Of a stretch of DNA of 63,519 bases, positions 42,535-50,318 are shown piece by piece. The notes under the pieces were generated by a model, which did not search any database, had not been told where the DNA came from, and worked only from the letters and a program-made list of their open reading frames with translations. The translations under genes and the position numbers were made by a program. The DNA comes from a virus, in IMG/VR virus record IMGVR_UViG_3300022602_003808, positions 1 through 63,519 of that record. One strand, given 5' to 3'. Every line of letters begins with the position of its first letter. Position 1 is the first letter of the stretch.

Positions 42535-43257
42535 ATGTCAAAAGCACTAGTCATATTATCAGGCGGTATGGATAGTACCGTATTATTACATTATGTAACT
42601 AAGACTCTTAGTTATGATGAAGTTTATGCTGTAACGTTTAACTACGGGCAACGGATTGCTAGAGAGATTGATTGTGCTAGATTCCAAGCTAAAGTGTGTA
42701 GTGTTAAAGAACATAAAGTTATTGATATGGATTTCTTTAGAGATATCTCTACGATGTCAGCTTTAACTAATACAGACTTGAAAATACCTAAAGCTAAAGA
42801 TGATATTGGTAATGCACAACCTTTAAGCTATGTCCCGTTCAGAAACCTATTACTATTAACAAGTGCAGCAGGTTGGGCTGAATCTATTAATGCACAAGAC
42901 CTGTTTTATGGTGCAGTAGAAGTCGACGATCACAGTGGCTATTGGGATTGCACGACAATGTTTCTAAATAAAGTTAATGACATTTACGGTCTTAATCGCA
43001 AGAATACTATTAAAGTTAATGCGCCGTTTATGCGCTATTCTAAAGAGGAAGTAATTAAGACCGGTATTGACTTACAGGTAGACTTTAGACAAACACACAC
43101 CTGTTATGAAGGTACTGATCCTGCTTGTGGAGAATGTGTGTCGTGTGCTGCACGTATTAAAGGTTTTATTGACAACAAAGCTATTGATCCTATTAAATAT
43201 TCACGTAATATTCCTTGGGAACAATATGATTGCAAACCTTTAACCTATTTAACATAA
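42535..43257 (+). CDS. queC: 7-cyano-7-deazaguanine synthase QueC
   Basis: A 240-residue QueC that converts CDG to preQ0 using ATP and ammonia. The PP-loop ATP site is SGGMDST (9-15); FNYGQR (about 35-40), the substrate region YVPFRNLLLL (about 98-107) and the zinc knuckle C-YEGTDPAC-GEC-VSC (about 190-206) are all present. The stop is followed after one base by a class II amidotransferase that could supply the ammonia. Confidence 0.95.
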   Translation: MSKALVILSGGMDSTVLLHYVTKTLSYDEVYAVTFNYGQRIAREIDCARFQAKVCSVKEHKVIDMDFFRDISTMSALTNTDLKIPKAKDDIGNAQPLSYVPFRNLLLLTSAAGWAESINAQDLFYGAVEVDDHSGYWDCTTMFLNKVNDIYGLNRKNTIKVNAPFMRYSKEEVIKTGIDLQVDFRQTHTCYEGTDPACGECVSCAARIKGFIDNKAIDPIKYSRNIPWEQYDCKPLTYLT

Positions 43258-43258
43258 T

Positions 43259-43915
43259 ATGTGCGGTATAGCTGGTTCAAAATATAAAGATAAAGCTTTT
43301 AATTTATACAAAGATAATCTTGCAAGAGGTTATTATAGTTCAGGTGCATTAACATTAGACTCTAATGACCAATACCACGTACACAAAACTGAAGGTATTT
43401 TTAATGAACCTATAGACTGTTTTAACCCGCCGGGTATAGACACTCGCGGTCGTTACTTTTTATATCATTCCCGTGGCCCTACTGTTGAAACAAAATCATT
43501 TGAAGCGATAAACAATCACCCGTTCATTTATGGTGATTGGATAGTGGCTCATAACGGTATTATCAGTAATTTTGAGAGTTTATGTAGAGAGTATTTTCCT
43601 GACGAAGATTTTACCGGTAGGACAGACAGCTGTATTATACCGCGTATGTTAGAAATAAAGATAAAAGTATCAGAAGCTATGGAATCTCTTAAAGGTACAT
43701 ATGCTATATGGGCTTTTAATAGCAAACACAAAAAAACCTATTTAGCTAGAAGTGCAAGTACACTATTTGCAAATCCAATTACGGGATGTTTTTCGTCTAC
43801 TGAATTTGAAGGTAGTGAATCCTTAAACGAGGGGATTGTTTATGCAATACAGGATTACGATTGTATAGTGCCTGCTGGGAGATTTAAGCATAAATCTCCG
43901 TACTTTATATTCTAA
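43259..43915 (+). CDS. Class II glutamine amidotransferase (Gat-like), partner of QueC
   Basis: A 218-residue Ntn-hydrolase-type glutaminase. The mature N-terminal nucleophile is Cys2 (MCGIAGSKY); YHSRGPT (about 62-68), NNHPF, VAHNGIISNF (about 91-100) and GRTDSCII (about 113-120) are the GATase-II signatures. It starts one base after queC. Some phages carry a Gat-QueC fusion proposed to make an amidino base (dG+ or dADG); here the two are separate genes. It may feed ammonia to QueC or catalyse a further amidation. No synthase domain is attached. Confidence 0.88.
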   Translation: MCGIAGSKYKDKAFNLYKDNLARGYYSSGALTLDSNDQYHVHKTEGIFNEPIDCFNPPGIDTRGRYFLYHSRGPTVETKSFEAINNHPFIYGDWIVAHNGIISNFESLCREYFPDEDFTGRTDSCIIPRMLEIKIKVSEAMESLKGTYAIWAFNSKHKKTYLARSASTLFANPITGCFSSTEFEGSESLNEGIVYAIQDYDCIVPAGRFKHKSPYFIF

Positions 43916-43923
43916 GTATAATT

Positions 43924-44295
43924 ATGCCTTCAAAAAAGACTACGCCCGATCGTAATACAGCTATAGACTATATCAATAGAGATATAGTAAACGTAAAGGA
44001 AGATCTTGCTAATATTAGCAAAATTGTACGAGATGGAAATGGACATCCGAGTCTGATGCAACAGGTCGCGACCATTAATAGCGATTTATTACATTTAAGA
44101 TCTGAACTTGATAGTAAGATAACAGAAACACGAGAGTATATACAGGCCGTACACGACGAATTACAAATTTCAGTTAATAAGTGTGATGCTAAACATAAAG
44201 AAAAGCAAGGCCTACATTGGCATATGCAAACAGCTATTTGGGTTGCGTTAATTAGTAGTGTTACTGATTTGTTAATTCATTTTTTCGGAAAATAG
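43924..44295 (+). CDS. Hypothetical coiled-coil protein with C-terminal membrane segment
   Basis: A 123-residue protein: helical/coiled-coil region (about 25-85, e.g. VATINSDLLHLRSELDSKIT) followed by a C-terminal hydrophobic anchor (TAIWVALISSVTDLLIHFF, about 102-120). Topology suggests a tail-anchored cytoplasmic protein; a holin or lysis-regulator role is possible but not supported by a motif. TAAGTATA overlaps the upstream stop and lies 3 bp before the ATG. Confidence 0.6.
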   Translation: MPSKKTTPDRNTAIDYINRDIVNVKEDLANISKIVRDGNGHPSLMQQVATINSDLLHLRSELDSKITETREYIQAVHDELQISVNKCDAKHKEKQGLHWHMQTAIWVALISSVTDLLIHFFGK

Positions 44296-44337
44296 TAGTA
44301 GATTTATTTTTATAAACCTTTATACTGTAAGCACTAT

Positions 44338-44598
44338 ATGAAAGGCTTACAGTTAAATACAGAAGAAAAACAACTACTAGTAGAGTCATTGCTTTTTACA
44401 GCAAGTTGTGATATCTGTTCTGATCATACCCCGGTACATCGCAAGCGTATGCTTGATTTGGCTGAGAGAATTAATGATAAGAACATTAAGCTGCACAATA
44501 TTTTTATATACGAAACTGGCGTTAGTGATGACTTTACTGTTGATGAATTAAACAATAGAATTCCTAACATACCACGCCAAACAGTTATTAAAGACTAA
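44338..44598 (+). CDS. Small hypothetical protein
   Basis: An 86-residue helical protein (MKGLQLNTEEKQLLVESLLF...) with two Cys in ASCDICSDH. Shares one base with the following glycosyltransferase start. No motif recognised beyond a possible metal pair. Confidence 0.55.
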   Translation: MKGLQLNTEEKQLLVESLLFTASCDICSDHTPVHRKRMLDLAERINDKNIKLHNIFIYETGVSDDFTVDELNNRIPNIPRQTVIKD

Positions 44599-45281
44599 TG
44601 AACGTTTATATTAGTTTTTGTTCTACAGCTACCTCTTACTCAGATCTTAAAAACAGAAGTAAATTTACCATTCTGAATAGTGAGAGTTTAGAAAATGTTA
44701 AAACTACAAACGGAGCTTTTAATAATAAAACTGCTATTGCTAAAATTTACAATTCATATATTGATTCTCATAAAGATGAAGATTGTATTTTGGTACTAGC
44801 ACACGATGACGTTGTTATTATTGATAAAAACTGGATAGAGAAATTAAATCAAGCCTTAAATCAATACGACGTGGTAGGACTGGCGGGCGGTACAAATGCA
44901 GCTATTAGAGAGCCCGCGCTTTGGCATATAATGTGCCCTAAAGACTGCTTAAGTGGAGATGTACAACATTTAGCCCCTAACGGTAAAGCGTTCAATACCC
45001 ATTTTGGTAAAAACGGAAGAGTGTTGCTATTGGATGGTTTATTTTTAGCATTTAACCCTAAAAAGATAGCTGCAGCCGGAGCAAAATTTGATGAGACCTG
45101 CCCGGCTAAGTTTCATTTCTATGATTTAGATTTTAGTTTAACTTGCAATAAAAATAAATTAAAACTAGGAACTACAAATATTGAAGTCGTACATACTTCT
45201 CCGGGATTGAAATCTTTTACGGATGATTGGCTTGCAGGACAAAAATGGTTTTTAGACAAAGCAAGATCTGGACAATATTAA
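44598..45281 (+). CDS. GT2/StrF-like glycosyltransferase
   Basis: A 227-residue GT-A protein resembling StrF-type domains: ILVLAHDDVVIIDKNWIEKL (about 56-75) provides the D-D-V metal motif, LAGGTNAAI the donor contact, LLLDGLFLAFNPKKI (about 139-153) and FHFYDLDFSL the catalytic-base region, and HTSPGL a terminal His. Alone among plus-strand early genes; acceptor unknown. Confidence 0.78.
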   Translation: MNVYISFCSTATSYSDLKNRSKFTILNSESLENVKTTNGAFNNKTAIAKIYNSYIDSHKDEDCILVLAHDDVVIIDKNWIEKLNQALNQYDVVGLAGGTNAAIREPALWHIMCPKDCLSGDVQHLAPNGKAFNTHFGKNGRVLLLDGLFLAFNPKKIAAAGAKFDETCPAKFHFYDLDFSLTCNKNKLKLGTTNIEVVHTSPGLKSFTDDWLAGQKWFLDKARSGQY

Positions 45282-45302
45282 TTTTTATAATACAATACTA
45301 CT

Positions 45303-45884
45303 ATGATTATCAAAGACCAAACTATCTATAACGGCGATTTTATTCACAAGCGTTTTGCTTATAAGTATTTTAGAGATAAGACTCTAGCTGTAGGTAACAT
45401 TGTTAGCTATGTCGCGCCTGTAGAAGTTACAATAAACCTTATTGACTTAGAGGATTCTCTAGAGAAAGATTATATCTATAGTGATTCTATGATTAACTTC
45501 TGTTGGGAAATACCTAACTTAGATCCATTCGGTGCAGTTTGTTTTCAGCGCCTGTTTAATACAGCAATTGCTAATATTTTACACACTTATATTAAGAAAC
45601 CTATCGAAATGAAAGGCGATGACTTAATTGTACACGCTGAACATAATCAAGGCGGTATTGTACAACAGAAAGGTAAAGCTTCAGTTAGCATTACATACTC
45701 TAAAGACAATGTAGCTATTGGCCACACCGGTATTAATATTAGTGCTGGTAAGAAAGCTCCTGCTTTTGCGTTTAGTACTAACCTTTCACCTACAGATGCT
45801 GAGAAGTTTCAATTACAGGTACATCAACAATTCTATCAAATGGTAGACAATATATTTGTAGCTACTGCTAAGGTAATTGTTTAA
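45303..45884 (+). CDS. DUF366-family protein
   Basis: A 193-residue protein I match by memory to DUF366, a family known from archaea: YNGDFIHKRFAYKYF (about 9-23), VTINLIDLEDSLEKDYIYSDSMINF (in part, about 42-60), RLFNTAIANIL, EMKGDDLIV and KGKASVSITYSKDNVAIGHTGINI. Its biochemical activity is not established as far as I know. In this genome it lies 1.4 kb after queC and the amidotransferase. A role in the deazaguanine pathway is possible but speculative. Confidence 0.65.
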   Translation: MIIKDQTIYNGDFIHKRFAYKYFRDKTLAVGNIVSYVAPVEVTINLIDLEDSLEKDYIYSDSMINFCWEIPNLDPFGAVCFQRLFNTAIANILHTYIKKPIEMKGDDLIVHAEHNQGGIVQQKGKASVSITYSKDNVAIGHTGINISAGKKAPAFAFSTNLSPTDAEKFQLQVHQQFYQMVDNIFVATAKVIV

Positions 45885-46276
45885 TGTTTGATTCAATAAA
45901 CAGAGTACTTTATAAGACTAAAGGTTTTGATACTAGTAACATTAACGAGAGTAAGGAATTTCAACCATTCCTTATTCAACGTTGGTGTTCTATGTATTCA
46001 GCACCTATAGCTCATATTGTTAATGAAACTACTAACAGATATTGGAAGTGTTTTGAGAACAATAACGACTGGTTTACTGCTTTAGATACTGTTATCCCGG
46101 CCTGTAAATTCAAGCGGATTAGTTATATTAAAAAAACTAAAAAAGAAGCAGTAAAGAAGAGTAACGAAAACCTTTTAAAGATTGCAAATAACCTTGAAAT
46201 TTCCAGTAGAGAGGTAAATCAGTATATAGAGCAATTTAATTTAAAAATTCCAAATGAAGAAAAATCTACAACATAA
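45884..46276 (+). CDS. 62: Clamp-loader small subunit, gp62-like (tentative)
   Basis: A 130-residue helical protein. EFQPFLIQRWCSMYSAPIAHIVNE (in part, about 25-45) and CKFKRISYIKKTKKEA resemble the short gp62 clamp-loader subunits of marine T4-like phages, which carry F-PF-+-R, a Met/Asn-Glu helix and a KRKR-x-x-W/Y segment. gp62 binds gp44 to load gp45. No gp44 is in the window. The call is from remembered family pattern and needs a profile check. Confidence 0.55.
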   Translation: MFDSINRVLYKTKGFDTSNINESKEFQPFLIQRWCSMYSAPIAHIVNETTNRYWKCFENNNDWFTALDTVIPACKFKRISYIKKTKKEAVKKSNENLLKIANNLEISSREVNQYIEQFNLKIPNEEKSTT

Positions 46277-46706
46277 ACTTGAAAGAGACTTAAAACAGTA
46301 CGACAAAGTTGATCGTGAAAAAGCTCTTCAAGCCAACGAAGATATTGAAACAGATAATGTAAAAGGTTTAGTACAGCTCGATAATTATGCTGGATCTGAT
46401 ATTAATCTCAGTGACTGGAGATTAGACTCGCTTTTAGATGATATTATGATGTGCCAATTTGCAGATTGTAATGAAGATAACACTCAGATTATGAGAGACG
46501 GTATTTTTGTACCGGTTAATATGGTGCAATCTGCTTGGCGCGTTGCTAAAGTTATTATAGCGGGTCCTCGCTGTAAAACCAAGGTAGGTGAGCACGTAAT
46601 TTTTCCAAGTAACTTTGGAATTAAATGTGCTAAAATGAACGGGTTAAAAAACATTGTATTTCTTAACGAAGAACGTATTTTTGGCAGGGCAACTCCTGCT
46701 AAGTAA
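46254..46706 (+). CDS. GroES/gp31-like co-chaperonin (tentative)
   Basis: A 150-residue protein whose C-terminal 75 residues look like a GroES fold: DGIFVPVNMVQSAWRVAKVI, AGPRCKTKVGEHVIFPSNFG and KNIVFLNEERIFGRA, matching the barrel strands and the K-x-GD-x-V-x-F turn. T4 gp31 is a co-chaperonin needed to fold capsid gp23. The N-terminal 70 residues are charged and acidic. It overlaps the gp62-like gene by 23 bp. Similarity is modest. Confidence 0.5.
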   Translation: MKKNLQHKLERDLKQYDKVDREKALQANEDIETDNVKGLVQLDNYAGSDINLSDWRLDSLLDDIMMCQFADCNEDNTQIMRDGIFVPVNMVQSAWRVAKVIIAGPRCKTKVGEHVIFPSNFGIKCAKMNGLKNIVFLNEERIFGRATPAK

Positions 46707-46711
46707 TATGG

Positions 46712-47086
46712 ATGTCCCCGGGTACATTAATTCAAATACTAAACACTCACGCTGTAGAGCTTAAATTTACAAGGCGTAGACCTTTACCTGGTATGTCATT
46801 TCGTAGAATGCTTGCAACTAACGACACCGATTTACTTAACAGTACGCCGGGTCGTTTGGCGCTTAATTTTCACGGAGCTCCGGGTAGATTAAAATTCAGC
46901 CCTGAACAAAAAGGATTGGTTATGACCTGGGATATATTTTTACAAGATTTTCGGTTAATACCAGCAGAGTCTGTAGAAATTGTAAGTGTAATTAGAACCT
47001 CTCCACCCGAAGAGTTTTGGAATTATTTTAATAACGTCTTATCAAAAATGCCAGAAACTCAAAAAGTGGAGTTTATGCACGTATGA
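46712..47086 (+). CDS. Hypothetical protein
   Basis: A 124-residue protein starting MSPGTLIQILNTHAVELKF, basic near residues 20-31 (TRRRPLPGMSFRRM). It has strands suggesting a small beta-barrel and ends with a helix (FWNYFNNVLSKMPETQKV). Overlaps the next gene by 4 bp. Not recognised. Confidence 0.55.
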   Translation: MSPGTLIQILNTHAVELKFTRRRPLPGMSFRRMLATNDTDLLNSTPGRLALNFHGAPGRLKFSPEQKGLVMTWDIFLQDFRLIPAESVEIVSVIRTSPPEEFWNYFNNVLSKMPETQKVEFMHV

Positions 47087-47415
47087 CCGAAAAAATAGAT
47101 AATTTAATTAAGCCTTATTTACAAAAAAATATAGCTTTTACTTTTAAGCATAAAACATACAAAAGCGGAAAGCTTCTCTTATACAAGCTTTCAGGCAATT
47201 ACCTGTCTTTTGTAATAGTTAATGAAAAAAAGAAAGAAACCTTTGAAATACCGTTTCCGTACTCAGTAGAAGGAGATCTATCCAAACTACAATTTGATTA
47301 TAGATTGGATACACTAGCAGAAAACGACTTTGAATTGCTTATTGCATTAAGAGGTGTTACAAAGGTAAAAAATAGTCGGTTTTACGATAGTGTTTTAACG
47401 ATTTCAGCCTTGTAA
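47083..47415 (+). CDS. Hypothetical protein
   Basis: A 110-residue Lys-rich alpha/beta protein (MTEKIDNLIKPYLQKNIAF...) of unknown function, translationally coupled to the preceding gene by a 4-bp overlap. The 36-bp gap after it has a weak AT-rich stem (AAGATAG / CTATCTT) before the helicase gene. Confidence 0.55.
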   Translation: MTEKIDNLIKPYLQKNIAFTFKHKTYKSGKLLLYKLSGNYLSFVIVNEKKKETFEIPFPYSVEGDLSKLQFDYRLDTLAENDFELLIALRGVTKVKNSRFYDSVLTISAL

Positions 47416-47451
47416 TTTTAAGATAGTACCGTATACTCTATCTTTTATTAA

Positions 47452-49059
47452 ATGAAGATAGAACAACCAATATTAAGTTATTTTCCTGAAAACTGCCAAC
47501 CTAGAGAGCATCAAATTTCTGGGTTACAGCAGATAGAAGAAGCTATAAATAGCGGTTTTAAGTACATTATTGTACAAGCACCTACTGGTTCGGGTAAGTC
47601 TTTTTTTAGTAAAACACTAGCTAATACTACAAGCGGTCCTGATCCGGAATATGTAAAATTAGTAGAAACGTATCAAGCATACGATAAGGATTTTGAGGGT
47701 AGTTTTTCGAGATTTGCACCGCACGGGCTGTTTGCTTTAACCACTACTAAAGCTCTACAGGATCAATACAGTAATCTGTTCAAGGATAGTGTTATTTTTA
47801 AGGGAAAAACCAACTATCAATGTGAAGTTGATGATAGCTTTACAGTTGACCACGCACCCTGTGTAATTTCACCTAACCTCAAGAAAAAATGCTGGGGAGA
47901 CTGTATTTGTCCGTATTACGAAACTCGTAATTCTGCATTAACTGAAAAGTTTACGGTATTAAACTATGCTTCTTTTTTTAATTTACCCGATCATTTAAAA
48001 AAACGTCAAATTATTGTGTGTGACGAAGCATCTGAAGTAGAAGATGAAATAGTAAAGAACTTTTCTGCATACATTAACTATAGACAATTCGATTATCTAG
48101 GCGTAACTATAGATAAACTCACATCTGAAGTACCTAAGAAAGTGTTAGGGTGGTTATCTGATGTTTGTAGTGCACTTGAAAGCGCAATCGATGAATTTTC
48201 AGATAGACCTCGTTATGAAAAACACAAAGCCGAACTTATAAAACAACAACAGCGTAAGGATCTTTATGAAGCTGTAGTGCACACCATTAATCACTGGGAA
48301 GACGCACAATACGTAGTAGAAAAAGATGCAGAAAAAGTGCTAGTTACACCGTTAAAAATTGACAAACTTACTCAATGTTTATTTGACTTTGCAGACGTAG
48401 TAGTGTTAATGAGTGCTACCATTGTAGACCGTGACATTTTTGCAAGAAATTTAGGTATAACTAATTACAAGTATATAGAGCTTCAGTCAACTTTTGACCC
48501 AAAAAAGAGCCCTATTTACCTTGGTTCTAAGTACCCGTTAAGTTTTAAAACAAAAAAGGAAAACTTACCTAAAATTATTGCTGAAGCTGCAAAAATTGCA
48601 GAACATCATAAAGATGAGAAAGGTATTATACATACCCATTCCTTTGAGTTTACCCAAGAAGTACAAAACAAAATACACGGTAAGAGGTTTTTGTATAGAG
48701 AAGAGGGTACTACTAACGAAACCATCGTAAAAGAGCATATTTTACGTACAGACCCTACAGTTTTAGTAAGTCCTTCATTAACTATGGGGTTAGATCTTAA
48801 GGGAGATCTCGGAAAATGGCAAATTATCATAAAATTACCATATCCGTCTAAAGCAAATAAGCGTATAGATCTACTTCTTGAGAAAGATCCGGATTGGTAC
48901 CGTATGAAAATGCTTATAACTTTAATCCAGGCTGCAGGTAGATGCACAAGAACTAAAGATGATGAAAGTGTAACCTATATTTTAGATGGATTAGCTAAAA
49001 AAGTTATAACAGAGAACAGAAACATACTACCAAAACACTTTTTAGATAGACTTATGTAA
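47452..49059 (+). CDS. DinG/XPD-like superfamily 2 helicase
   Basis: A 535-residue helicase with Walker A APTGSGKS (43-50), a Cys cluster typical of the iron-sulfur domain (Cys124, 137, 147, 151, 153) inserted before YASFFNLP, a DEAS box IIVCDEASEVED (about 187-198), VVLMSATIVD (about 317-326), and C-terminal VLVSPSLTMGLDLKGDLG and AAGRCTRTKDDE (motif VI). XPD/DinG proteins are 5'-3' DNA helicases that unwind forks, R-loops or quadruplexes. One of the five Cys is spare. It precedes the tail gene by 8 bp. Confidence 0.82.
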   Translation: MKIEQPILSYFPENCQPREHQISGLQQIEEAINSGFKYIIVQAPTGSGKSFFSKTLANTTSGPDPEYVKLVETYQAYDKDFEGSFSRFAPHGLFALTTTKALQDQYSNLFKDSVIFKGKTNYQCEVDDSFTVDHAPCVISPNLKKKCWGDCICPYYETRNSALTEKFTVLNYASFFNLPDHLKKRQIIVCDEASEVEDEIVKNFSAYINYRQFDYLGVTIDKLTSEVPKKVLGWLSDVCSALESAIDEFSDRPRYEKHKAELIKQQQRKDLYEAVVHTINHWEDAQYVVEKDAEKVLVTPLKIDKLTQCLFDFADVVVLMSATIVDRDIFARNLGITNYKYIELQSTFDPKKSPIYLGSKYPLSFKTKKENLPKIIAEAAKIAEHHKDEKGIIHTHSFEFTQEVQNKIHGKRFLYREEGTTNETIVKEHILRTDPTVLVSPSLTMGLDLKGDLGKWQIIIKLPYPSKANKRIDLLLEKDPDWYRMKMLITLIQAAGRCTRTKDDESVTYILDGLAKKVITENRNILPKHFLDRLM

Positions 49060-49067
49060 GTATATCT

Positions 49068-50144
49068 ATGCAAATATATAACTATCACTGGGAAATTAAG
49101 GATTTGCTTGCGCAATTCCTGCAAGCCTTTGATGGTGCTGTAGTAAAACGTTTTGATAATAAGCGCAATCCAGGACAAGCTGTTGCTGTTCGTTATGTTT
49201 ACTCTGCAAAAGAAAGAGTACTAAACGATTTAGTTAATAAAGCACAGAATATAACGATTCCCGCGGTAGCTTTTAGTATAAACTCAATATCTCGTGATAA
49301 TAATAGAGTGTTTAATAAACTAGCTGGTACTTATTATAACCTTAATTCTACCGATTCTGCTAGTGTACATACTTTACAACCCGTTCCAGTTAATATTGGT
49401 GTAAGCATTAGTATTTTGACACGGTTTCAAACCGATATGGATCAAATTTTAAGCAACTTTGTTCCTTGGAGCGACCCGTATTTTATTATTTCTTGGGAAA
49501 ATGAATCCTTACCAGGTCAAGAAATAAGAACAGAAGTATTGTGGGACGGTAGCTTAAAAATGGGCTACCCGGTTGATGTTAATAACAATCAACCCACTCA
49601 GGTTACTTGCGACACCAACTTTACTATAAAGGGATGGTTATTCAAATCAACACAAAGCCCTGTTGGTAGAATATATAAAATTGATAGTAATTTTTATGCA
49701 GTTTCTGCTGTACCTACAGATGAAAGTCAGTATGGTTCAATTTTTAATGTATTAAATGAATTAAACGGTACACCTTATAACGAAACAGAAACAGTTTCTG
49801 CAAGACCACAACCGAAATACGTATCAGAATACACGGTTGCAGTAGGGGCTTCCGGTACAGTCGATGTTTATGGTGATATGTTAGGCTACACCAATGCGGT
49901 TTATATTAGTGGTAGCCCTGGTATGTTTACCAATACTATCACAGTTTCAACTTTCTCTAATTCAACAACTTTATCCGCTCTGTATCCGTCATTAAGCGGG
50001 CTTGTAGTTGCACCAAATTACATATTAGATTCGGAAAACAAAATTACTGTTACATATCCTATACCTAGACTTGCTGGTTTAATGGATATTATAATATATA
50101 ATGAAGCAGGCTATGCTACAACAATGGCTTATAACAAATTATAA
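49068..50144 (+). CDS. 15: Tail completion/sheath-stabiliser protein gp15-like, with C-terminal extension
   Basis: A 358-residue structural protein. The first 215 residues resemble T4 gp15: AVAVRYVYSAKERVLNDL, the helical/strand block NITIPAVAFSINSISRD, VNIGVSISILTRFQTDMDQIL (in part), FVPWSDPYFIISW and the terminal FTIKGWLF. gp15 caps the tail tube and sheath and joins it to the neck. The remaining about 140 residues are Ser/Thr-rich beta strands (YTVAVGASGTVDVYGDML) like an Ig/adhesin domain, absent from T4. TAAGTATA, overlapping the helicase stop, lies 3 bp before the ATG. Confidence 0.6.
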   Translation: MQIYNYHWEIKDLLAQFLQAFDGAVVKRFDNKRNPGQAVAVRYVYSAKERVLNDLVNKAQNITIPAVAFSINSISRDNNRVFNKLAGTYYNLNSTDSASVHTLQPVPVNIGVSISILTRFQTDMDQILSNFVPWSDPYFIISWENESLPGQEIRTEVLWDGSLKMGYPVDVNNNQPTQVTCDTNFTIKGWLFKSTQSPVGRIYKIDSNFYAVSAVPTDESQYGSIFNVLNELNGTPYNETETVSARPQPKYVSEYTVAVGASGTVDVYGDMLGYTNAVYISGSPGMFTNTITVSTFSNSTTLSALYPSLSGLVVAPNYILDSENKITVTYPIPRLAGLMDIIIYNEAGYATTMAYNKL

Positions 50145-50147
50145 TAT

Positions 50148-50306
50148 ATGAAAATATACCCGATTAATCACCCTGAGCAATTTCCATATTATGTAGGTAT
50201 TAATGCAATTGGTGTATATACACCTGGTTTATCCGGTCACTACACCTGGGATAGTATGACAATTACCTGGTCTCAGGCTACACTTACTTGGGATCAGTAT
50301 AACTAA
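50148..50306 (+). CDS. Small hypothetical protein (Trp/Tyr-rich)
   Basis: A 52-residue frame beginning MKIYPINHPEQFPYYVG. It ends with repeating beta-like WDSMTITWSQATLTWDQYN. ATG directly follows TATAATAT 3 bp after the tail gene stop, and the stop is 12 bp before the fibre gene. Position and sequence order favour a short virion or fibre-associated protein. Not recognised. Confidence 0.5.
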   Translation: MKIYPINHPEQFPYYVGINAIGVYTPGLSGHYTWDSMTITWSQATLTWDQYN

Positions 50307-50318
50307 ATATTATAAAGT

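Noticed and set aside
43878-43899. Eight-pair stem GGAGATTT / AAATCTCC at the end of the amidotransferase gene
   Set aside because: It lies within coding sequence and lacks a following U-tract; possibly chance or mRNA stabilising, not supported as a terminator.
47420-47444. AT-rich hairpin AAGATAG / CTATCTT before the helicase gene as a terminator
   Set aside because: Seven AT-rich pairs with an 11-nt loop and only TTTTATT after it; too weak to call, although a leader structure is possible.
48606-48947. 113-residue minus-strand frame within the DinG-like helicase
   Set aside because: Antisense to conserved helicase motifs V and VI, with no start context or neighbours on that strand.
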